Below the pieces are notes generated by a model that saw only the letters and a list, made by a program, of their open reading frames with translations, was not told where the DNA came from and made no database searches. The position numbers were made by a program, and so were the translations under genes. A DNA stretch of 64,000 nt from Desulfovibrio legallii (GTDB lineage Bacteria; Desulfobacterota; Desulfovibrionia; Desulfovibrionales; Desulfovibrionaceae), in the NCBI RefSeq assembly GCF_900102485.1, contig NZ_FNBX01000004.1:124001-188000 (forward strand), in the 5' to 3' direction. Positions 60,401 through 64,000 of this stretch are shown here, one piece after another (position 1 is the first letter of the stretch; the number at the start of each line of letters is the position of its first letter).

Positions 60401-61474
60401 CTTACGGATCTGCACCGGGAGCCGGAACGCGACGCCGACGGCACGCCGCGCTGGCTGGAAAGCCTGGACGCCGCCCTGGCCGCAGCGGAAAGTGCCGCCG
60501 AAGCCCAGGCCCAGCACGACGAACTGGAACGCCGCGCGGCCGAACAGGCGGACGCCGCAGCCGCAGCCACAGCCGCACTGGAGGCGGCGGACCTGACCCA
60601 GCAGAGCCTGCTGGCCCTGGCTGGCGCGCGGGACGCGGAGCATTTTCTGCACCTGGCCGCCCTGCACGACGAACGGGAACAACTGCGCCAGCGCCGGCAA
60701 TACCTGGAAGACGCTTTGCGCCTGGCGGCGGAGGGCGCGCCCCTGGAGGCTTTTCTGGCCGGGTTTGCCGATGCGGACCAGGAAACGCAGGAGCGGCGCT
60801 GCGCCGCCATTGACGAAGAACTGCCGACACTGCAGGAGCGGGAGGACGCCCTGGCCGCCAAGGCCAACCAGCTGGCCGGCCGGGTGGAAGCCCTCTCCTG
60901 CGCGGACGAGCTGGCCCGCCTGCGCCAGCAGGAAGCCTCCGTAAAGGAAAGCATGGAACGCCTAGCCGCCCGCTGGAGCCGCGCCGCCCTGGCCCGATCG
61001 CTCCTGGCTTCAGCCAAGCGCACGTTTGAAGAGGAACGCCAGCCAGAGGTCATCCGCCTGGCTTCCCAGATTTTCAGCCGCGTCACGGACCGCCGCTGGC
61101 GGGGCATCAGCGCTTCGCTGGAGGACGCCAGCCTGCGCATTCTGCCTGCCGAAGGCGAAGCCGTGGGGCCGGAGGCCCTCAGCCGGGGCGCGCGGGAGCA
61201 GGCCTATCTGGCCCTGCGGCTGGCCTACATCAAAAACCACGCGGCCCACGCCGCGCCCCTGCCCGTCATCATGGACGAAGTGCTGGTCAACTTTGACCCG
61301 CGCCGGGCGGAACGCATGGCGCGCGCCTTTGTGGACCTCACGGGCGGCACTCCGGAGGCGGCCCACCAGCTGCTCTACTTCACCTGCCAGCCGCACACCG
61401 TGGATCTGCTGCGCAAGACGGACCCCGGCGCGGCTGTGCTGCTGGTGGAGGACGGCCGCATCCGCGCGGCCTGA
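57497..61474 (+). CDS. SbcC/Rad50-like ATPase with hydrophobic hairpin (YhaN type)
   Basis: This 1325-aa SMC-like ATPase has Walker A GQNEAGKST (about 31-39) at the N-terminus, two long coiled coils (about 190-600 and 660-1180), and a C-terminal half with signature-like SRGAREQAYLALRLA, Walker B PVIMDEVLVNFD and a D-loop. In place of the CxxC zinc hook, the apex carries two hydrophobic segments (about 602-627 and 643-661), as in YhaN proteins, suggesting that the molecule is anchored in the membrane. It pairs with the SbcD-like nuclease encoded directly upstream. Confidence 0.9.
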   Translation: MYIQSFHMDGFGIFADAGVEKLSPGLTVFLGQNEAGKSTCLEFLRTALTGYPAPHSNEGKAIPGPLRGGRAGGSLTLNAGKDGLLRLTRRPGANGLTLLDEAGHALDPAVLQRLLAGVDREVYRNVFGFSLTELENLKSLTAEGVRNALYGASFGPGLRSPAEALKALENQTTAIFKPGGSVPLLNKALREFTDLHKKIAELEQESAGYDALAAELAACREDLRQTRHRRTALEAERRLLERRLHVWLQWNEWRMAGVQLERLEPEGAAFPEDGRARLARAQEAGESCRRNLAAEEEKLRLLRERRNAVTLDPPLLEALPALRRLTERKSGFRRAEGALTAQEAACRRTEENLQRELARLGPGWTCQRIRATDRSLFAREGLEKQAKEMDTAISAHQAAVGTLHQCNQEAAAAEREAAAAAQTLEALPTPAALVDDQTRDDLRQALARHEEASRQRPARLAAVQEARTTFSRAYAPLRLGGAAGSEKNDQEAGRILDDLLTRQDEALDLAAQVQAQLAQAEEALQAVRRSEGEAADAKNRMERLREEQRVLNGPARDVLNNQATALRQLRALAANLSTEQDRLADLEGRLTSEAPGSRIKSLPMLVLGALLFLAGAAMFFAAWRLGVTALPLTQELVVPVKLEFSYLLLCCGVVFLTVGAPHDGPERRRRKNEFAHLQSRRNACAVHVAELEEQARQLCAAADVPHMDLITLEATEVRLERERELCFREERARKDMETLRQSLDQIRAELARRQTAHAAAEAQVQQVRRRWHECLLALHVGNVPAPEGAAAFFARVEAARLALGGAAAAQAELESLDADLRAQEARMRAVPAVAELLPEQADAAALTRAVRQVLDSCREADAAREQRIKAEAALHNAQSECRRAADRQARAAAAQQQAEERLAAAQGIWSASLEGLGLDASLNPETVRQAFASMETCLAAAAELERAQAALAQSRTELAALREPLASLLTDLHREPERDADGTPRWLESLDAALAAAESAAEAQAQHDELERRAAEQADAAAAATAALEAADLTQQSLLALAGARDAEHFLHLAALHDEREQLRQRRQYLEDALRLAAEGAPLEAFLAGFADADQETQERRCAAIDEELPTLQEREDALAAKANQLAGRVEALSCADELARLRQQEASVKESMERLAARWSRAALARSLLASAKRTFEEERQPEVIRLASQIFSRVTDRRWRGISASLEDASLRILPAEGEAVGPEALSRGAREQAYLALRLAYIKNHAAHAAPLPVIMDEVLVNFDPRRAERMARAFVDLTGGTPEAAHQLLYFTCQPHTVDLLRKTDPGAAVLLVEDGRIRAA

Positions 61475-61507
61475 TCCGCCCTCTGACCTGCAAGGCGAAA
61501 AAACCAC

Positions 61508-61544
61508 AAAGCACGCTGCCTCCGTACAGGGCAGCGTGCTTTTT
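61508..61544. terminator. Terminator between the SbcC-like gene and the dehydrogenase gene
   Basis: A 13-bp stem (61508-61520 with 61530-61542) around a 9-nt loop runs into TTTTT. It sits between convergent genes and may work both ways (A-rich on the left). Confidence 0.8.
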
Positions 61545-61636
61545 ACAGCGCCAAAGCGCGGCGCGCGGCAGTTTCGGGCAAAGGGCCAGGCGGCGCAAAA
61601 TACGCACGGGCTCCTGCCCGGATTGCCCGCAAGCAC

Positions 61637-62632
61637 TTATTCCAGGGCGTGCAGCTGGGCGCAGAGCTCGTCGGGCAGGCTGATGCTGCCGGCGGCCTGG
61701 GCGGCCTCCCGCAGCCGGATGCGCCGGTCCCCCGGCAGGCGCGCGCCGGGCTGCGCTGTAATGGCCCCCAGCAGCAGTTCCAGCCGATCCGCAAAATCCG
61801 CTCCCGCCAGGCTGCCGGGGTCTATGGCCACAAAACTCTGGCCCAGACGCGGCGCAGGGCCGTCGGGCGTGAACAGGGAAGAAGCCTCAATAGCCAGGGC
61901 AGCGCCGGGCAGCACCCCGGCCAGAATCTCCACCATCAGGGCCAGGGCGTAGCCCTTGGGACCGCCAAAGGGCAGCAAGGCTCCGTCAAAAGCCTTGGCC
62001 GCATCCCGCGTGGGATTTCCCTCGGCGTCCACGGCCGCGCCTTCAGGGATCAGTTCCCCTTTTTTGGCGGCCTGCAGCACCTTGCCGCGGGCCAGCAGGC
62101 CCATGGAAAGGTCAATGACCAACGGCGGCGCGTCCTTGCGCGGGCAGGCCATGGCCAGGGGGTTAGTGCCGAAAACCCCTTTGCGCCCGCCATAGGGGGC
62201 CAGAGAAGCCGGGCTGTTGGCAAAGCCCAGAGCCAGCAGCCCCTGCGCAGCCAGATCGGCCACAGGAAAGCCCAGCACGCCCGCGTGGTGCGAATTGCAC
62301 ACCCCCATCAGGGCAATGCCCTGCGCCTTGGCGGCTGCGGCCAGCTCCGGCAGGCCTGCGGCAAAAGCTCTGAAGGCAAAGCCGCAACAGGCGTCCACCC
62401 GCACCACGCCGGGCCGGGGGCGGGAAACGAGCGGATCGGCGCGGCCGTCCACCTTGCCCGTGTCCGCCTGGCCCACATAATAGGGAATGCGCGAAAACCC
62501 GTGGGAGGGAATGCCCTCCATCTCCGCCCGCAGCAAGGCCGCTATGGTGGGAACGGCGTTTTGTTCGCTGACCTTGTGCCGCACAAGAATGCCCTCGCCC
62601 AGTTGCCGAGCGTCCTCTAAAGAAATATTCAT
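61637..62632 (-). CDS. Malate/L-lactate dehydrogenase family (LDH2) oxidoreductase
   Basis: This 331-aa NAD(P)-dependent oxidoreductase belongs to the LDH2/MDG2 family (not the Rossmann-type LDH). It has EGIPSHGFSRIPYY (substrate His), GVCNSHHAGVLGFPV (catalytic His), SPASLAPYGGRKGVFGTNPLA and the PFGGPKGYALALMVEILAGV loop. Members act on malate, lactate, ureidoglycolate, sulfolactate or related 2-hydroxy acids; the substrate is not decided. The divergent sigma54-type activator at 62852 may control it. GGAAGCG precedes ATG 62632. Confidence 0.88.
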   Translation of the reverse strand: MNISLEDARQLGEGILVRHKVSEQNAVPTIAALLRAEMEGIPSHGFSRIPYYVGQADTGKVDGRADPLVSRPRPGVVRVDACCGFAFRAFAAGLPELAAAAKAQGIALMGVCNSHHAGVLGFPVADLAAQGLLALGFANSPASLAPYGGRKGVFGTNPLAMACPRKDAPPLVIDLSMGLLARGKVLQAAKKGELIPEGAAVDAEGNPTRDAAKAFDGALLPFGGPKGYALALMVEILAGVLPGAALAIEASSLFTPDGPAPRLGQSFVAIDPGSLAGADFADRLELLLGAITAQPGARLPGDRRIRLREAAQAAGSISLPDELCAQLHALE

Positions 62633-62851
62633 GGTTCGCTTCCGTTGGTTGACCGTGTGCCTTGCCGCCGCGCGCGCCCGGACGGGCGGTGCCCACGCCG
62701 CCGCATAACCGCGCGCCTTGCGCCGGCGCTGTATGAAACCTTTCCAGATTGACAAATTCACGCCCCGACGTCGAGGGGAAAACAGCCCTCCTTCCGCCTT
62801 GCGCATTTGCCCGTCGCTCCCTATAGTCCAGGAGCATCAGTCGAGGAAAGC

Positions 62852-64000
62852 ATGTCCCCCATTGTCGTTATCGCCCCTGAAAGCGCCAGTTACCAGATCG
62901 TCCAGCGGGTCGCCGCGGAGCTGGGCCTGCAGGACAAAATCCGCCTTCACCTCACCGGTCTCAGCCGTTCGCTGGCCGTAGCCCAGGAGGCCGAAAAACA
63001 GGGCGCGCAGGTCATTGTAGTGCGCGGCTGGTCCGCCAATCAGATCCTTGAGGCAGGCATCAAAGTGCCTGTGGTTTTTCTGCCCATCAGCATGCAGGAT
63101 CTGGTCTGCGTTCTGGGGCAGGCCACGGCCAAGTCCCCCAAACGCCGCCCGCGCCTGGGCATTGTGGTCTACCCCCAGCTGCAGCAAGAGCTGGCCGCCA
63201 TCAGCACTCTGCTGCGCCCGGATCTGCGCATCTACCCCAGCGATTTCCACTCCGAAGACATGCGCCGGGCCCTCGCCCAGGCCGCCGCGGACAATGTGGA
63301 CGTCATCATCGGGGGCGAAACCTCCGTCAACATCGCCGAAAGCCTGGGCTTGCGCAGCCAGCTGCTTATCTGCGGCGAGGCCTCCATCCGCCAGGCCCTG
63401 CGGGAAGCCCAGCGCATCGTCTACGCGCGCGAGCTGGAGCAGGCCCAGAGCCTCAAATTCAAAACGGTCATCGAGCATTCCCACGACGGCATCGTTTCCC
63501 TGGACGCGGCGGGCCGCGTGCTTTTGATCAACCCTGTGGCCCGGCGCATGCTCCGCCTCAAAAACGACATCACCCACCATCCGTTCAAAAGCATCCTGGA
63601 CCTGCCCCATTTGGAGCGCTGTCTGCTGCTCGGGGCCAGCGTGGTGGACGAGATGGCCACGGTGGAAGGCCGCAAACTGCTGTTCTCCGCCATTCCCATC
63701 CATGTGGCCGGCGCGGTGCACGGCGCGGTTATCACCTTTCAGGAACCGCGCGCCATTGCCGCCAAAGAAAGCAAGATCCGCCACGAAGACGCCGAAATGA
63801 CGGCCGAACACACCTTTGAGGATATTCTGGGCACGTCCCCGGCCATTCTGACGGCCATAGCCCGCGCGCGCAAGTTCGCCCCGGCCCGGCAGCCCGTGCT
63901 TATCCAGGGCGAAACAGGCACGGGCAAAGAGCTTTTTGCCCAGGCCATCCACAATGCCGGGCCCCGCAGCCAGGAGGCCTTCGTGGCCGTCAACTGCGGC
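62852..64000 (+). CDS. PrpR-like sigma54-dependent activator, N-terminal part
   Basis: The first 383 residues of a gene cut by the window end. The N-terminal PrpR_N receptor domain (about 1-175; VVIAPESASYQIVQRVA, IIGGETSVNIAE) senses a small metabolite in family members; a PAS domain follows (about 195-300; FKTVIEHSHDGIVSLDAAGRVLLINPVA), then the sigma54 AAA+ domain begins with Walker A GETGTGKE at about 363. The DNA-binding domain is beyond the window. It diverges from the LDH2-type gene by about 220 bp and probably activates a 2-hydroxy acid or similar catabolic gene set. GAGGAAAG precedes the ATG. Confidence 0.9.
   Translation, partial: MSPIVVIAPESASYQIVQRVAAELGLQDKIRLHLTGLSRSLAVAQEAEKQGAQVIVVRGWSANQILEAGIKVPVVFLPISMQDLVCVLGQATAKSPKRRPRLGIVVYPQLQQELAAISTLLRPDLRIYPSDFHSEDMRRALAQAAADNVDVIIGGETSVNIAESLGLRSQLLICGEASIRQALREAQRIVYARELEQAQSLKFKTVIEHSHDGIVSLDAAGRVLLINPVARRMLRLKNDITHHPFKSILDLPHLERCLLLGASVVDEMATVEGRKLLFSAIPIHVAGAVHGAVITFQEPRAIAAKESKIRHEDAEMTAEHTFEDILGTSPAILTAIARARKFAPARQPVLIQGETGTGKELFAQAIHNAGPRSQEAFVAVNCG

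Noticed and set aside
57386..60700. 1104-aa minus-strand open frame opposite the SbcC-like gene
   Set aside because: Gly/Gln/Ala-rich antisense frame; plus strand encodes Walker motifs and coiled coils in the expected order.

Overview
The window looks like chromosomal DNA of a high-GC sulfidogenic bacterium of the Desulfovibrionaceae. This is inferred from gene content: a PhsA/PhsB-type thiosulfate or polysulfide reductase pair, a three-domain NifU with NifS, a bacteriohemerythrin, a TauE/SafE sulfur-anion exporter, a PrpR-type sigma54 activator, and several proteins that look lineage-specific. No rRNA, CRISPR array, prophage or transposase was seen. Two tRNA genes are present (Ser-GCU, Pro-GGG).

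Layout. 1-2.8 kb: a partial amino-acid exporter and a degenerate carbamoyltransferase (minus), diverging from a phosphoglycolate-phosphatase-like gene and a ferredoxin. 2.95-6.3 kb: metA-rrf2-nifU-nifS, preceded by a promoter that carries a 25-bp inverted repeat. 6.7-9.4 kb: membrane-anchored hemerythrin converging on ilvA. 9.9-13.3 kb: hisD-purC, then fabI and a 41-aa membrane peptide. 13.5-14.8 kb: tRNA-Ser and an AT-richer alpha/beta hydrolase. 15.1-18.4 kb (minus): a zur-znuCBA zinc-uptake operon with an overlooked 50-aa membrane ORF between zur and znuC. 18.5-21.4 kb (minus): rimI-tpiA-secG-smr. 21.4-24.8 kb: a degenerate NUDIX gene converging on a GAF-mreB-IMPase operon. 25-29.5 kb: an unknown 572-aa protein, rsmE, a RarA-like ATPase and a PlsC-like acyltransferase, followed by a TetR regulator.

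30.5-46.7 kb is the most striking region. It is a collinear cluster of ten genes: glycine-zipper lipoprotein, membrane-anchored trypsin-like protease, SrfA-, SrfB- and SrfC-like proteins, a membrane protein with Sel1-like repeats, an exported vWA protein, an ABC ATPase, an FtsX/LolC-like permease and an exported SUMF1-fold protein. Genes two to ten are nearly contiguous, several with start/stop overlaps. The predicted products include an actin-fold ATPase, a P-loop GTPase-like protein, a protease and periplasmic binding modules, so an envelope-spanning, nucleotide-driven machine is a reasonable hypothesis. Its function is unknown.

46.9-64 kb: a beta-hydroxyacid dehydrogenase, an orphan glycogen branching enzyme, tRNA-Pro, a membrane protein plus TauE/SafE exporter (minus), phsA-phsB (minus), an SbcD/SbcC-like YhaO-YhaN pair, an LDH2-type dehydrogenase (minus) and a truncated PrpR-like activator.

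A dispersed element of about 151 bp with 8-bp inverted ends and internal hairpins occurs at least four times, plus one diverged copy. Every copy lies just past a gene's 3' end, and two copies supply the stop codon.
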